The translations under genes and the position numbers were made by a program. This document shows, piece after piece, positions 44,583-53,770 of a stretch of 64,000 nt of DNA (position 1 is its first letter; each line of letters begins with the position of its first letter). The DNA comes from Acidovorax radicis. Its GTDB lineage: Bacteria; Pseudomonadota; Gammaproteobacteria; Burkholderiales; Burkholderiaceae_C. Under the pieces are notes generated by a model, which worked only from the letters and a program-made list of their open reading frames with translations, was not told the DNA's origin and ran no database searches. Location of the stretch: contig NZ_CP075184.1 in the NCBI RefSeq assembly GCF_020510705.1, positions 1,488,001 to 1,552,000 on the forward strand, read 5' to 3'.

Positions 44583-45257
44583 ATGCCTTCCAAAACCCTC
44601 CGCCCCCGCCGATTCGATCTGATTGCCTTTGACTGGGACGGCACCTTGTTCGACTCCACGGCCATCATCGTGCGCTGCATCCAGGAGGCGGTGCGCGATG
44701 TAGGTGGCACCGTTCCCAGCGACAAGGAGGCTGCCTACGTCATTGGCATGGCCCTGACGCAGGCGCTGGCCCACGCCGCCCCGGATGTTCCGCCCGAAAA
44801 ATACAACGAGCTTGGCAACCGCTACCGTTTTCACTATGTTCAGCACCAGAACGACCTGAGTCTTTTTCACGGCGTGTTGCCGTTGCTGTCGGACTTGCGC
44901 GAGCGTGGCCATCTGCTGGCCGTGGCGACGGGCAAGAGCCGCCGCGGGCTCGACGACGCATTGCACTCGGTGGACTTGCGGGGTGTTTTTGATGGCTCGC
45001 GCACGGCAGACCAGACTGCCGGCAAGCCTCATCCGCTGATGTTGCAAGAGCTGATGGCCGAGTTCGATGTGGCCCCACAGCGACTTCTCATGATTGGCGA
45101 CACCACCCATGACCTGCAAATGGCGGTCAACGCCGGTTGCGCGAGTGTGGGGGTGAGTTATGGGGCGCACGAACCCGATGCGTTCCACGCGCTGAATCCC
45201 TTGTTTGTGGCCCATACGGTGCGCGATTTGCACAACTGGCTGCTGCAGGAGGCTTGA
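44583..45257 (+). CDS. HAD family hydrolase, phosphoglycolate-phosphatase-like
   Basis: The 224-residue HAD-IA phosphatase has motif I (LIAFDWDGTLFDS, Asp nucleophile), motif II (LLAVATGKSRRGLDD), motif III Lys (TAGKPHPLMLQELM) and motif IV (RLLMIGDTTHDLQMAVNAGC). It lies directly after rluC, an arrangement seen in many Burkholderiales and in some gammaproteobacteria (yceF region). The substrate is unknown. ATG at 44583 was chosen; the frame is open upstream into rluC. Confidence 0.9.
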   Translation: MPSKTLRPRRFDLIAFDWDGTLFDSTAIIVRCIQEAVRDVGGTVPSDKEAAYVIGMALTQALAHAAPDVPPEKYNELGNRYRFHYVQHQNDLSLFHGVLPLLSDLRERGHLLAVATGKSRRGLDDALHSVDLRGVFDGSRTADQTAGKPHPLMLQELMAEFDVAPQRLLMIGDTTHDLQMAVNAGCASVGVSYGAHEPDAFHALNPLFVAHTVRDLHNWLLQEA

Positions 45258-45402
45258 ACGTGTTGTTGTGCGCCAAGAGCAGCCGCCCCTTGAGCCTGGG
45301 CGCCAACCAACCCTGTGCGTTTTTCTTTGGCGATCACCGTGTGTTGCATCTGGCCGTATGGCGGGGCCTTCGACGCCCGGGCGGTGTGGGAGCCGTGAAA
45401 CC

Positions 45403-45780
45403 ATGAATCCTTTTTCTGATCAGGCGCTTTTTCTGTGCCGCAGCTCCGAGCTTGCCGAGGCGGGGCAGGCGGTGCCGTTTGATGTGCTTTACGCAGGCCA
45501 GGCCTGCCGGGCCTTTGCCATTCGCTACCGGGGCGTAGTCCATGCTTATCTGAACCGCTGCACCCATGTGGCCATGGAGATGGACTACCAACCCGATCGT
45601 TTTTTTGACGACACGGGCCAATGGTTGTTGTGCGCGACCCATGGGGCCGCGTATGTGCCCAGCACCGGCCAATGTGCGGGAGGGCCGTGCCGAGGTGGTT
45701 TGGTAAAAATTGCTTTGTCGGAAAGCGATGGGGCCGTCCACTGGCATACTGCGCACAACCTGCAACCCGTAGAGTTCTAG
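45403..45780 (+). CDS. Rieske [2Fe-2S] domain protein
   Basis: The 125-residue protein is a single Rieske domain: C-x-H in NRCTHVAMEMD and C-x2-H in LLCATHGAAYVPSTGQC bind the cluster with two Cys and two His. It may pass electrons to an oxygenase, but none is adjacent. It lies between the HAD gene (145 bases before, with no gene in the gap) and the SppA-like peptidase gene on the same strand. The upstream open frame is a shadow. Confidence 0.9.
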   Translation: MNPFSDQALFLCRSSELAEAGQAVPFDVLYAGQACRAFAIRYRGVVHAYLNRCTHVAMEMDYQPDRFFDDTGQWLLCATHGAAYVPSTGQCAGGPCRGGLVKIALSESDGAVHWHTAHNLQPVEF

Positions 45781-45888
45781 AAAATCTGGATCCAATACCC
45801 CCGATGCCCTGGTTGCCTGCCGGTTTGTCCCCCATGCAGACGGCGGTATCCGTGATGGCCTCAGGGGCTCAGCGCCAGAACGCACCAC

Positions 45889-46935
45889 ATGACCGATCCC
45901 CAACGGCCCGATGCACCGGGCTTTGACAAAAATACCCGCCCTGCGCCCGATCTGTGGGCGCCAACAGCTACTAATTCAGGAGCATCTGTGAGTGACTCAT
46001 CGCGTGAACCCGGCTGGGAACGCGCCACGCTGGAAAAGCTGGCCTTCTCTACCCTCAACGAACAACGCAGCGCCCGGCGCTGGAAGATCTTCTTCCGGCT
46101 GGCTTGGCTGGTACTGATTGCGGGCGTGGCGTTTGCCGCCCTGCGCCAGGCATCTCCCAGTGCCAGCAAGACCGGGCCACACACGGCAGTGGTCGACATC
46201 AAGGGCGAGATCGCCTCCGGGGCGGAGGCCAGCGCGGAATTTGTTGTGGCGGCCATGCGCAGTGCGCTGGAAGACGAGGGCTCCCAAGCCTTGGTGCTGC
46301 TCATTAACTCGCCGGGCGGCAGCCCTGTGCAGGCGGGCATCATCAATGACGAGATCGTGCGCCTGAAGGCCAAACACCACAAGCCGATCTACGCAGTGGT
46401 GGAGGAAACCTGCGCCTCGGCGGCTTATTACATCGCCGCTGCGGCTGATGATATCTATGTGGACAAGGCCAGCATTGTGGGCAGCATTGGCGTGCTGATG
46501 GACGGCTTTGGCTTCACCGGCACGATGGAGAAGCTGGGCGTCGAGCGCCGTTTGCTGACTGCGGGTGAGAACAAAGGCTTCCTCGATCCCTTCAGCCCAC
46601 AGACTGAAAAGCAGCGCGCTTATGCGCAAACCATGCTGGACCAGATCCACCAGCAGTTCATCGGGGTGGTGAAGGCCGGGCGGGGCGACCGCCTCAAGGC
46701 CACGCCCGACACTTTCAGTGGCCTGTTCTGGACCGGCCAGCAGGCTGTGGAAATGGGTCTGGCCGACAAATTGGGGAGCCTCGATTACGTGGCGCGCGAA
46801 GTGGTCAAGGCCGAGGACATCATCGACTACACCCGCCGCGATAACGTGGCCGAGCGCCTGGCCAAACGGTTTGGCGCCGCGATGGGGATCGGGGCGATGA
46901 AATCGCTGGCCTTGTCGGGCCCTCAATTGCGATGA
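45889..46935 (+). CDS. sppA: S49 family peptidase, SppA-like signal peptide peptidase
   Basis: The 348-residue membrane protein has one transmembrane segment (about 72-90) after a cytosolic start and an S49 protease domain: HTAVVDIKGEIASGAEASAE, LVLLINSPGGSPVQAGIIND, SIVGSIGVLMDGFGF with the probable nucleophile Ser (about residue 199), and ENKGFLDPFSP with the probable Lys (about 229). It is the short single-domain form. It would cut membrane-bound signal peptides after their release. The stop is followed by a strong terminator at 47014. Confidence 0.9.
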   Translation: MTDPQRPDAPGFDKNTRPAPDLWAPTATNSGASVSDSSREPGWERATLEKLAFSTLNEQRSARRWKIFFRLAWLVLIAGVAFAALRQASPSASKTGPHTAVVDIKGEIASGAEASAEFVVAAMRSALEDEGSQALVLLINSPGGSPVQAGIINDEIVRLKAKHHKPIYAVVEETCASAAYYIAAAADDIYVDKASIVGSIGVLMDGFGFTGTMEKLGVERRLLTAGENKGFLDPFSPQTEKQRAYAQTMLDQIHQQFIGVVKAGRGDRLKATPDTFSGLFWTGQQAVEMGLADKLGSLDYVAREVVKAEDIIDYTRRDNVAERLAKRFGAAMGIGAMKSLALSGPQLR

Positions 46936-47013
46936 AGTTGCGATGATTTAGGTAGGTTGTGAACGCCCGCAACGTCTTCGTTGCTGCAAGGGCGTGCACA
47001 TCACCAGACTACA

Positions 47014-47052
47014 AAGCCCCGACAGGATGTCCATCCTGTCGGGGCTTTTTTG
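47014..47052 (+). terminator. Strong rho-independent terminator after sppA
   Basis: A 15-bp perfect stem (AAGCCCCGACAGGAT with ATCCTGTCGGGGCTT, loop GTCC) is followed by TTTTT. It lies 79 bases after the sppA stop. Confidence 0.9.
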
Positions 47053-47125
47053 TGCGGGTGGGCGGTGCGGGTGGATGATTCCACCGTCTTTTTGCCATCC
47101 ATGCTGGTGTTGCGCAATGTTTGGA

Positions 47126-47180
47126 TAAAAGCAGTGCTTGCGCTTATTCCATATGCTTTTATTGCTATTAATAATATAGC
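47126..47180 (-). repeat. Degenerate dispersed repeat copy, minus orientation
   Basis: On the minus strand GCTATATTATTAATAGCAAT, then AAAAGCATATGGAATAAGCG and CAAGCACTGC, resembles the other copies but has lost part of the second arm. It lies between the sppA terminator and the rsmI-like gene. Confidence 0.5.
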
Positions 47181-47197
47181 GATTGCGTCTTTCCGCC

Positions 47198-48010
47198 TCA
47201 GCGGCCCAATGCAAATACAACCGGTGTCCGGTTGTCGGGTGGGGCGGGTTGTTGGCGCCATTGCCGCACCAGCTGGCTGTGAATGCGTGCACTGGGCAGT
47301 GTGAGGCCACTGGCGAGCGCGAGGCGGGTGTGGGGCTGCAGTGCCTGTAGCAGTGCCTGCCACAGGGCCTGGTTACGGTAGGGCGTTTCGATGAAAAGCT
47401 GGGTCTGGCCCGTCTTCAAAGCGAGTGCTTCCAGCTCCTTGATGCGTTGGCCCCGTTCTTGCCCGTCTTGGGGCAGATAGCCCACAAAAGCGAAATTTTG
47501 ACCATTGAGCCCGCTGGCTGCCAGCGCCAGCAGCAGCGACACCGGGCCCACCAGCGGCACGACGGGAATGCCCAGGTCGTGTGCGGCACGCACCACGGAC
47601 GAGCCCGGGTCCGCGACTGCAGGCATACCTGCTTCGCTCACGAGTCCCATGGAGTGCCCGCCAAGAGCCGCCGCGAGCAGGGGGCGGGCATCGAAAGACA
47701 CGGAGCCTTTGTCGCCGCCGTGGTCCCCTTTTTTATGCACCTCACGCGGCAGCTCGGTGATCTGTTGCTGCTGCAGGGGCGCTGCCAGGGGGTGGATGGC
47801 GTCGATGCGTTTGAGATAGGCACGGGTACTCTTGGCGTTTTCGCACACCCAGTGGGTCAGGCGCGATGCAATCTGCAGCGTGTTGGCGGGCAGGGCGTCC
47901 TGTAGTGGCGCTTCGGTGTCGCAGCCAAAATCGAGGGGAGCAGGCACCAGGTACAGGGTGCCGGGGTGCGCAGCAGTCGTCGCGGTCGTCATTTCGGTCG
48001 AGGCAGTCAT
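47198..48010 (-). CDS. RsmI-like SAM-dependent tetrapyrrole-type methyltransferase
   Basis: The 270-residue protein has the RsmI/CbiF fold: LYLVPAPL near the start, then GLVSEAGMPAVADPGSSVVR, VPLVGPVSLLLALAASGLNG and FAFVGYLPQD. RsmI 2'-O-methylates C1402 of 16S rRNA. The first segment departs from typical RsmI (longer loop between residues 15 and 110, LPREVHKKGDHGGDKGS), so this is probably the second RsmI-like family found in Burkholderiales, with an unproven target. Its start overlaps the stop of maf by four bases, so the two genes are coupled. Confidence 0.82.
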   Translation of the reverse strand: MTASTEMTTATTAAHPGTLYLVPAPLDFGCDTEAPLQDALPANTLQIASRLTHWVCENAKSTRAYLKRIDAIHPLAAPLQQQQITELPREVHKKGDHGGDKGSVSFDARPLLAAALGGHSMGLVSEAGMPAVADPGSSVVRAAHDLGIPVVPLVGPVSLLLALAASGLNGQNFAFVGYLPQDGQERGQRIKELEALALKTGQTQLFIETPYRNQALWQALLQALQPHTRLALASGLTLPSARIHSQLVRQWRQQPAPPDNRTPVVFALGR

Positions 48011-48606
48011 GGCAAAACAAGGCCGGCGGCGCGCAGCATGCGACAGGTGTGGATCAGCGGCAGGCCTACCAAGGCCGTGTGGTCGTCGCTGTGGATGGCA
48101 TCCAGCAGCGCGATCCCCAGTCCTTCGCTTTTCGCGCTGCCAGCGCAGTCATAGGGCTCTTCCGCGCGCAGGTAGCGCTCGATTTCTGCATCGGACAGGT
48201 CCCGGAATTTCACCTCCACGGGTGCGAGGTCCACCTGCTCGAAGCCGGTGGCGATGCACACCACGGCCACGGCGGTCTGAAACACCACGGTGTGGCCACG
48301 CATGCGGCGCAGTTGCTGCACCGCACGCTCATGGTTGCCTGGCTTGCCCAGCGGCTCGCCGTCCAAATCTGCCACCTGGTCTGAGCCAATGACGATGGCC
48401 ATGGGGTGCTGCGTTGCCACCGCATGTGCCTTGGCCAGGGCCAGCCGCAATGCCAGTGCGCGTGGTGTTTCGCCGGGCTCCGGGGTTTCGTCCACTTCGG
48501 GGGCTGCTACGTCGAAAGACAGGTTCAGCCGTTGGAGCAGTTCGCGCCGGTAACGCGAGGTTGAGCCCAATACCAGGGGGCGTTGCTGGGGGGGGGATTG
48601 ATGCAT
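48007..48606 (-). CDS. Maf family nucleotide pyrophosphatase (YceF-like)
   Basis: The 199-residue protein has the Maf signature: LVLGSTSRYRRELLQRLNL with the S-T-S-x-x-R phosphate loop, VDETPEPGETP, IVIGSDQVADLDGEPLGKPG and the YDCAGSAKSEGLGIALLDAI segment. The YceF subgroup hydrolyses m7GTP and is typically next to yceD, as here. It is the first gene of a two-gene minus operon with the rsmI-like gene, and its start is only 25 bases from the divergent yceD start. Confidence 0.92.
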   Translation of the reverse strand: MHQSPPQQRPLVLGSTSRYRRELLQRLNLSFDVAAPEVDETPEPGETPRALALRLALAKAHAVATQHPMAIVIGSDQVADLDGEPLGKPGNHERAVQQLRRMRGHTVVFQTAVAVVCIATGFEQVDLAPVEVKFRDLSDAEIERYLRAEEPYDCAGSAKSEGLGIALLDAIHSDDHTALVGLPLIHTCRMLRAAGLVLP

Positions 48607-48631
48607 GCGCCGATTCTCTTACACTGCCGCC

Positions 48632-49183
48632 ATGACCAAGGAATTTTCCCCCCAGCGCCTCGACGTGAAAGCCTTTGCGCAGGCGGGCGGTCGGCTGTCA
48701 GGCCACGACTCGCTTTTGAAATACGAACGTCTGGCCCAAGAGGCCAAGGGCCTGCACCCCGATCTGCTGGTGGACTGGGAGGCTCTTGGTGAGGTGCGCA
48801 CGCCCCTGGGTGGCGCAGGGCAGGTGTGGTTGCGGATCAAGGTGCGGGCCAGTTTTCCCATGGAATGCCAGCGGTGTCTGACGCCCGTGGATGTGCCGCT
48901 GGAGGTGGAGCGCGAGTTCCGCTTTGTGGCCGATGAGGCCACCGCAGAGGCGCTGGACGATGAGTGTGACGAAGACCTGCTGGCGTTCAGCCGCGACTTC
49001 GATCTCCACGAACTCATTGAAGACGAGCTGCTGATGGCCCTGCCCGTGGTACCCAAACACGATGAGTGCCCCGCTGCGGTGCCCCTGGCGTCGTCGGATG
49101 ACGATTTTGAGGAAGCCAATGCCGAGAAACCCAATCCATTTGCCGCGCTCGCCGGTTTGCGCAAGGACAGTAAAGGGCATTAG
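48632..49183 (+). CDS. yceD: YceD/DUF177 family, 23S rRNA accumulation protein
   Basis: The 183-residue protein has the DUF177 pattern: a Cys pair (FPMECQRCLTPVDVPLEVER) and an acidic middle (LDDECDEDLLAF) ending DLHELIEDELLMALPVVPKH, then an acidic tail. YceD is linked to 23S rRNA/ribosome assembly. It begins the rpmF-plsX-fab operon. ATG at 48632 is preferred; ATG at 48605 would overlap the divergent maf start. The next gene, rpmF, follows after 107 bases and has a promoter of its own. Confidence 0.88.
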   Translation: MTKEFSPQRLDVKAFAQAGGRLSGHDSLLKYERLAQEAKGLHPDLLVDWEALGEVRTPLGGAGQVWLRIKVRASFPMECQRCLTPVDVPLEVEREFRFVADEATAEALDDECDEDLLAFSRDFDLHELIEDELLMALPVVPKHDECPAAVPLASSDDDFEEANAEKPNPFAALAGLRKDSKGH

Positions 49184-49205
49184 CCTTTGCCAAACGCACT
49201 TGCGC

Positions 49206-49211
49206 TATAAT
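49206..49211 (+). promoter_or_regulatory. TATAAT -10 element, probable rpmF promoter
   Basis: A perfect TATAAT at 49206-49211, preceded by TTGCGC, lies 80 bases upstream of the rpmF start. A convincing -35 at 17-bp spacing is not evident, so it may be an extended -10 type promoter. Confidence 0.5.
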
Positions 49212-49290
49212 CGAGGGCTTCGCGCGAATCCCCTCGTGTCTCTTTGGGCTGATCGCGTTTTTACCAACCTATTGAAGACCAGGAGCCATC

Positions 49291-49473
49291 ATGGCCGTTC
49301 AGCAAAACAAAAAGTCCCCTTCCAAGCGCGGTATGCACCGTTCGCACAATGCCCTGAATGTGCCGGGTATTGCAGTGGAACCCACCACCGGTGAAACGCA
49401 CCTGCGTCACCACATCAGCCCCAACGGTTTTTACCGTGGGCGCCAGGTGCTGAAGAACAAGTCTGAAGCCTGA
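49291..49473 (+). CDS. rpmF: 50S ribosomal protein L32
   Basis: The 60-residue protein is typical L32: [54 protein letters not shown]. The zinc-binding cysteines present in some L32 proteins are absent (C- form). AGGAGCC precedes the ATG. It lies between yceD and plsX as in E. coli, and a terminator-like hairpin follows, so it can be controlled apart from the fatty-acid genes. Confidence 0.97.
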   Translation: MAVQQNKKSPSKRGMHRSHNALNVPGIAVEPTTGETHLRHHISPNGFYRGRQVLKNKSEA

Positions 49474-49487
49474 CCTTCAACCCTTCC

Positions 49488-49530
49488 AAAGGCCCGTTGC
49501 TACAGAAATCGTAGCGCGGGCCTTTGTTTT
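49488..49530 (+). terminator. Terminator or attenuator between rpmF and plsX
   Basis: AAAGGCCCGTTGCTAC and GTAGCGCGGGCCTTT form a 15-bp near-perfect stem with a short loop, followed by TGTTTTG. It would limit readthrough from rpmF into plsX. Confidence 0.65.
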
Positions 49531-49580
49531 GACCGTTGCTTTTTTCTTCCGGCGCGTTTTGCCGACCGGACAAGTCGCCC

Positions 49581-50633
49581 ATGATCACACTGGCTGTTGA
49601 CTGCATGGGGGGCGACCATGGCCCCCGCGTCACGCTGGCGGCGTGCCGCCAGTTTCTCGATCATCACCCTGATGCCCACCTGCTGTTGGTTGGGCTGCCG
49701 GACGTCTTGCAGTCGTTTTCGCACGACCGCAGCACTGTTGTGCCTGCTTCCGAGGTGGTTGCGATGGACGATCCAGTGGAGGTGGCCCTGCGCAAGAAGA
49801 AGGATTCTTCGATGCGTGTTGCTATTCAGCAGGTCAAGGATGGCACCGCATTGGCGGCCGTTTCTGCGGGCAATACCGGCGCTTTGATGGCCATTGCCCG
49901 CTACATTCTCAAGACGCTGGATGGCATTGACCGTCCGGCCATCGCCACACAATTGCCCAACGCCCAGGGCGGCGCCACCACGGTGCTTGACCTTGGGGCC
50001 AATGTAGATTGCTCGGCAGAGCATTTGCTGCAGTTTGCGGTGATGGGCTCTGCCCTCGTGTCCGTCCTGAAAAACGGAGGCGAACCCACCGTGGGGTTGC
50101 TCAATATTGGCGAAGAGGCCATAAAAGGCAGCGAAACTATCAAAAAAGCGGGTGAACTATTGCGTTCTGCCGCCAAAAATGGTGATCTCAATTTTTATGG
50201 AAATGTCGAAGGCAATGACATTTTCAAGGGCACCGTGGATATCGTTGTGTGCGACGGCTTTGTGGGCAATGTGGCGCTCAAGGCCAGCGAGGGCGTGGCG
50301 ACGATGATCATTGGGGGGCTGAAAGCTGAGTTTTCCCGCCATATCTTCACTAAAATGGCGGCTATTGTTGCCTATCCGGTGCTAAAAGCGCTGATGCGCA
50401 GAATGGACTACCGCCGCTACAACGGGGCGGCGCTTCTGGGTCTGCGCGGGCTGGTCTTTAAGAGCCATGGATCGGCCGACGCGATGTCCTTCGAGCAGGC
50501 GTTGAACCGGGCGTATGATGCAGCCCGCAACAACTTGCTCGACCGTGTCCGGACCCGGATTGCGCACGCTGCGCCTCTTCTGGTGCCTGCGGATGCCCAA
50601 CCTCGGCCTGGTGCTGCGGCGACGACACATTGA
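49581..50633 (+). CDS. plsX: Phosphate acyltransferase PlsX
   Basis: PlsX forms acyl-phosphate from acyl-ACP for phospholipid synthesis. The 350-residue protein has the characteristic [17 protein letters not shown] start, [83 protein letters not shown] at 49581 fixes the usual N-terminus; the frame is open a little upstream. The stop overlaps the fabH ATG by one base (TGATG), so the two are coupled. The C-terminal tail ([15 protein letters not shown]) is low complexity. Confidence 0.95.
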   Translation: MITLAVDCMGGDHGPRVTLAACRQFLDHHPDAHLLLVGLPDVLQSFSHDRSTVVPASEVVAMDDPVEVALRKKKDSSMRVAIQQVKDGTALAAVSAGNTGALMAIARYILKTLDGIDRPAIATQLPNAQGGATTVLDLGANVDCSAEHLLQFAVMGSALVSVLKNGGEPTVGLLNIGEEAIKGSETIKKAGELLRSAAKNGDLNFYGNVEGNDIFKGTVDIVVCDGFVGNVALKASEGVATMIIGGLKAEFSRHIFTKMAAIVAYPVLKALMRRMDYRRYNGAALLGLRGLVFKSHGSADAMSFEQALNRAYDAARNNLLDRVRTRIAHAAPLLVPADAQPRPGAAATTH

Positions 50634-51610
50634 TGAGACGTTACTCCCGCATTACCGGCACCGGCAGCTATCTGCCCCCGCGCCGGCTGACCAACGCCGA
50701 TCTGGTGGCCGAACTGGCCCAGCGAGGCATCGAAACCTCCGATGAGTGGATTGTGGAACGCACCGGTATCCGGGCTCGCCACTTTGCCGCACCGGATGTG
50801 AACAGCAGTGATCTTGGGCTTGAGGCCTCCCGCAACGCCTTGCAGGCCGCCGGGCTCGAGCCAACGGACATTGATCTGATCATCGTGGCTACGTCCACGC
50901 CAGACATGGTGTTTCCGTCCGTCGCCTGTATCTTGCAAAACAAGCTCGGCGCCAATGGTTGTGCGGCTTTTGATGTGCAAGCCGTGTGCAGTGGTTTTGT
51001 CTATGCGCTGACTGTGGCCGATGCCATGATTCAAAGCGGGGCCGTCAACCGGGCGCTGGTGGTTGGTGCCGAAGTATTCAGTCGCATTCTCGATTTCAAT
51101 GACCGCACCACCTGCGTGCTGTTTGGTGACGGTGCGGGTGCGGTGGTATTGGAAGCGTCGGACACGCCCGGTATTTTGTCGAGCGACCTGCATGCAGATG
51201 GCAAACACGTCGACATTCTGTGTGTCCCCGGTACGGTGGCGGGCGGTCAGGTCTTGGGTGATCCGTTGCTCAAAATGGACGGGCAAGCGGTGTTCAAGCT
51301 GGCCGTCGGGGTGCTTGAAAAAGCAGCCCATGCCGCTTTGGCGAAGGCTGGGCTCACCGAGGCTGATCTCGACTGGCTGATCCCGCACCAGGCCAATATC
51401 CGCATCATGCAGAGCACGGCCCGCAAGCTAAAGATGTCGATGGACAAAGTGGTGGTCACCGTGGGTGAGCACGGCAACACGTCGGCCGCATCCATTCCTT
51501 TGGCGCTGGACCATGCGGTGCGCATTGGTCAGGTCAAAAAAGGCGAAACCGTGATGCTCGAAGGTGTTGGCGGCGGTTTCACCTGGGGTGCTGTGCTCCT
51601 GAAGTTATAG
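50633..51610 (+). CDS. fabH: 3-oxoacyl-ACP synthase III (FabH)
   Basis: This enzyme starts fatty-acid elongation by condensing acetyl-CoA with malonyl-ACP. The 325-residue thiolase-fold protein has the Cys-His-Asn triad: Cys119 in [14 protein letters not shown], His252 in [10 protein letters not shown] and Asn282 in [15 protein letters not shown]. The end has the glycine-rich [14 protein letters not shown]. It follows plsX with a one-base overlap. Its stop lies at the edge of a dispersed repeat copy, which separates it from fabD. Confidence 0.96.
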   Translation: MRRYSRITGTGSYLPPRRLTNADLVAELAQRGIETSDEWIVERTGIRARHFAAPDVNSSDLGLEASRNALQAAGLEPTDIDLIIVATSTPDMVFPSVACILQNKLGANGCAAFDVQAVCSGFVYALTVADAMIQSGAVNRALVVGAEVFSRILDFNDRTTCVLFGDGAGAVVLEASDTPGILSSDLHADGKHVDILCVPGTVAGGQVLGDPLLKMDGQAVFKLAVGVLEKAAHAALAKAGLTEADLDWLIPHQANIRIMQSTARKLKMSMDKVVVTVGEHGNTSAASIPLALDHAVRIGQVKKGETVMLEGVGGGFTWGAVLLKL

Positions 51611-51660
51611 CTGACGGTGCTTCTTAGATAAGCGCTAGAGGCTGATTTCATTCATATTTT
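51604..51660 (+). repeat. Dispersed repeat copy between fabH and fabD
   Basis: GTTATAGCTGACGGTGCTTC, TTAGATAAGCGCTAGAGGCT and GATTTCATTC form a copy starting at the fabH stop codon. It is inside an otherwise tightly packed essential operon. Confidence 0.75.
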
Positions 51661-51671
51661 TCGGATTTTTC

Positions 51672-52622
51672 ATGAAGTCTTTCGCATTTGTCTTTCCGGG
51701 GCAAGGCTCGCAGTCGGTGGGCATGCTAGATGGGTGGGGTGATCATCCGGCGGTCATGCAGACGCTGCAGGAGGCATCGCAGGCTCTGGGTGAGGATGTG
51801 GGGCGCCTGATCAAGGAAGGCCCTAAAGAGGCGCTTGCACTGACCACCAACACGCAGCCGGTGATGCTGGTGGCGGGTGTGGCGGCTTGGCGCGTCTGGC
51901 GCGCCGAAGGCGGTGCAGCGCCCGTCGCAGTCGCCGGTCATTCTTTGGGTGAATATTCGGCGCTGGTGGCCGCTGGTGTGTTGACGCTGGCTCAGGCGGC
52001 TCCGCTGGTGCGGCTGCGTGCAGCGGCTATGCAAGAGGCTGTGCCGGTCGGAACCGGCGCCATGGCCGCTGTCCTGGGCATGGAGGCAGACAGGGTTGTT
52101 GCCGGGTGTGCCCAAGCGCTGGCGACGTTTGGTGCCGGCTCCCACGAAGTGGTCGAGGCGGTCAATTTCAACGATCCCGCGCAAACCGTTATTGCTGGCA
52201 CCAAAGCGGGCGTTGATAAAGCGTGTGAACTGCTCAAGGCGGCAGGTGCCAAGCGCGCTTTGCTCCTTCCCGTGTCGGCGCCATTTCATTCCAGCCTGAT
52301 GAAACCTGCAGCGCAAAAGTTGCAACTGGCGTTGGCGGATGTCGTTTTTGCGGCCCCGCAAATCCCGGTGCTCAACAACGTGGATGTGGCCGTGCAGCAG
52401 GATGCCGATGCTATTCGCGATGCCCTTTATCGGCAGGCCTTTGGCCCCGTGCGCTGGGTGGAATGCGTGCGCGCGCTCAAGGCGCGTGGTGTAACCCATA
52501 TTGTGGAGAGCGGTCCCGGCAAGGTGCTGGCGGGCCTGACCAAGCGCATCGACCCGGATCTCACGGGGATCGCGCTGTTTGACACGGCCACATTGGCCGA
52601 AACCCGGGAACTGCTGGCATGA
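51672..52622 (+). CDS. fabD: Malonyl-CoA:ACP transacylase (FabD)
   Basis: FabD moves malonyl from CoA to ACP. The 316-residue protein has FAFVFPGQGSQSVGM, the Ser91 nucleophile in VAGHSLGEYSALVAAGV, RAAAMQEAVPVGTGAMAAVL with the Arg that binds the carboxylate, and the His in LLPVSAPFHSSLM. The stop overlaps the fabG start by four bases (ATGA). A dispersed repeat precedes the gene. Confidence 0.96.
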   Translation: MKSFAFVFPGQGSQSVGMLDGWGDHPAVMQTLQEASQALGEDVGRLIKEGPKEALALTTNTQPVMLVAGVAAWRVWRAEGGAAPVAVAGHSLGEYSALVAAGVLTLAQAAPLVRLRAAAMQEAVPVGTGAMAAVLGMEADRVVAGCAQALATFGAGSHEVVEAVNFNDPAQTVIAGTKAGVDKACELLKAAGAKRALLLPVSAPFHSSLMKPAAQKLQLALADVVFAAPQIPVLNNVDVAVQQDADAIRDALYRQAFGPVRWVECVRALKARGVTHIVESGPGKVLAGLTKRIDPDLTGIALFDTATLAETRELLA

Positions 52623-53380
52623 CCCAATCTTCTTCTACACCCTCTTCATCGACGGCACAGGTTGCGCTGGTCACGGGCGCATCGCGCGGAATTGGCGCTG
52701 CCATTGCGTTGGAGCTGGCGGTACGTGGATATCAGGTGGTAGGCACAGCCACCACGGACGACGGCGCGGGGCGCATCAGCAAGGCGTTGGCTGCCTACCC
52801 TGGTTGCCGCGGCGCAAACCTGAATGTGAACGACGGCGCGGCCATTGAGGCCTTGATAGATGCCATCGTCAAGCAACAGGGCGGGCTGCATGTGTTGGTG
52901 AACAACGCTGGCATCACGCGCGACCAGTTGGCCATGCGTATGAAAGACGATGACTGGGACGCCGTGCTCGACACCAATCTCAAGGCTGTGTTTCGCGTAA
53001 GCCGTGCTGCAATTCGTCCCATGATGAAGCAGCGGTTCGGCCGCATCATCAGCATCACCAGCGTGGTGGGTGCGTCCGGCAATCCTGGCCAGGCCAACTA
53101 TGCCGCGGCCAAGGCCGGTGTGGCGGGCATGACCCGTGCGTTGGCCCGGGAGCTGGGTAGCCGCAGCATCACGGTCAATTGCGTGGCGCCGGGTTTTATC
53201 GAGACAGATATGACGGCAAGCCTGCCCGAAGAACAACAAAAAGCCCTGCAGTCACAGATTGCTTTGGGTCATCTTGGCAAGCCGGCGGACATCGCGCACG
53301 CCGTTGCTTACCTGGCTTCGCGTGAGGCTGGTTACGTGACGGGGCAAGAATTGCACGTCAATGGCGGCATGTACATGTAA
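52619..53380 (+). CDS. fabG: 3-oxoacyl-ACP reductase (FabG)
   Basis: FabG reduces 3-oxoacyl-ACP with NADPH. The 253-residue short-chain dehydrogenase has the coenzyme motif TGASRGIGAAIALELAVRG, NNAGITRD, the catalytic Ser in IISITSVVGASG and the Tyr161/Lys165 pair in NYAAAKAGVAGMTRAL, and ends GQELHVNGGMYM as is typical. An N-terminal Ser/Thr-rich stretch (about 12 residues) is longer than in E. coli. acpP follows after 103 bases. Confidence 0.96.
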   Translation: MTQSSSTPSSSTAQVALVTGASRGIGAAIALELAVRGYQVVGTATTDDGAGRISKALAAYPGCRGANLNVNDGAAIEALIDAIVKQQGGLHVLVNNAGITRDQLAMRMKDDDWDAVLDTNLKAVFRVSRAAIRPMMKQRFGRIISITSVVGASGNPGQANYAAAKAGVAGMTRALARELGSRSITVNCVAPGFIETDMTASLPEEQQKALQSQIALGHLGKPADIAHAVAYLASREAGYVTGQELHVNGGMYM

Positions 53381-53447
53381 TTGATGGAAGATAACGTCGG
53401 TTCATCCGGACGGCGGGCTGGTGAGGGGGTACTCCTTAAGCAGCTAG

Positions 53448-53723
<276 letters not shown>

Positions 53724-53770
53724 GCAGCGCACTGCGCCTGACTCAAGCGATTAGTAGAAGGTTTTTACGC

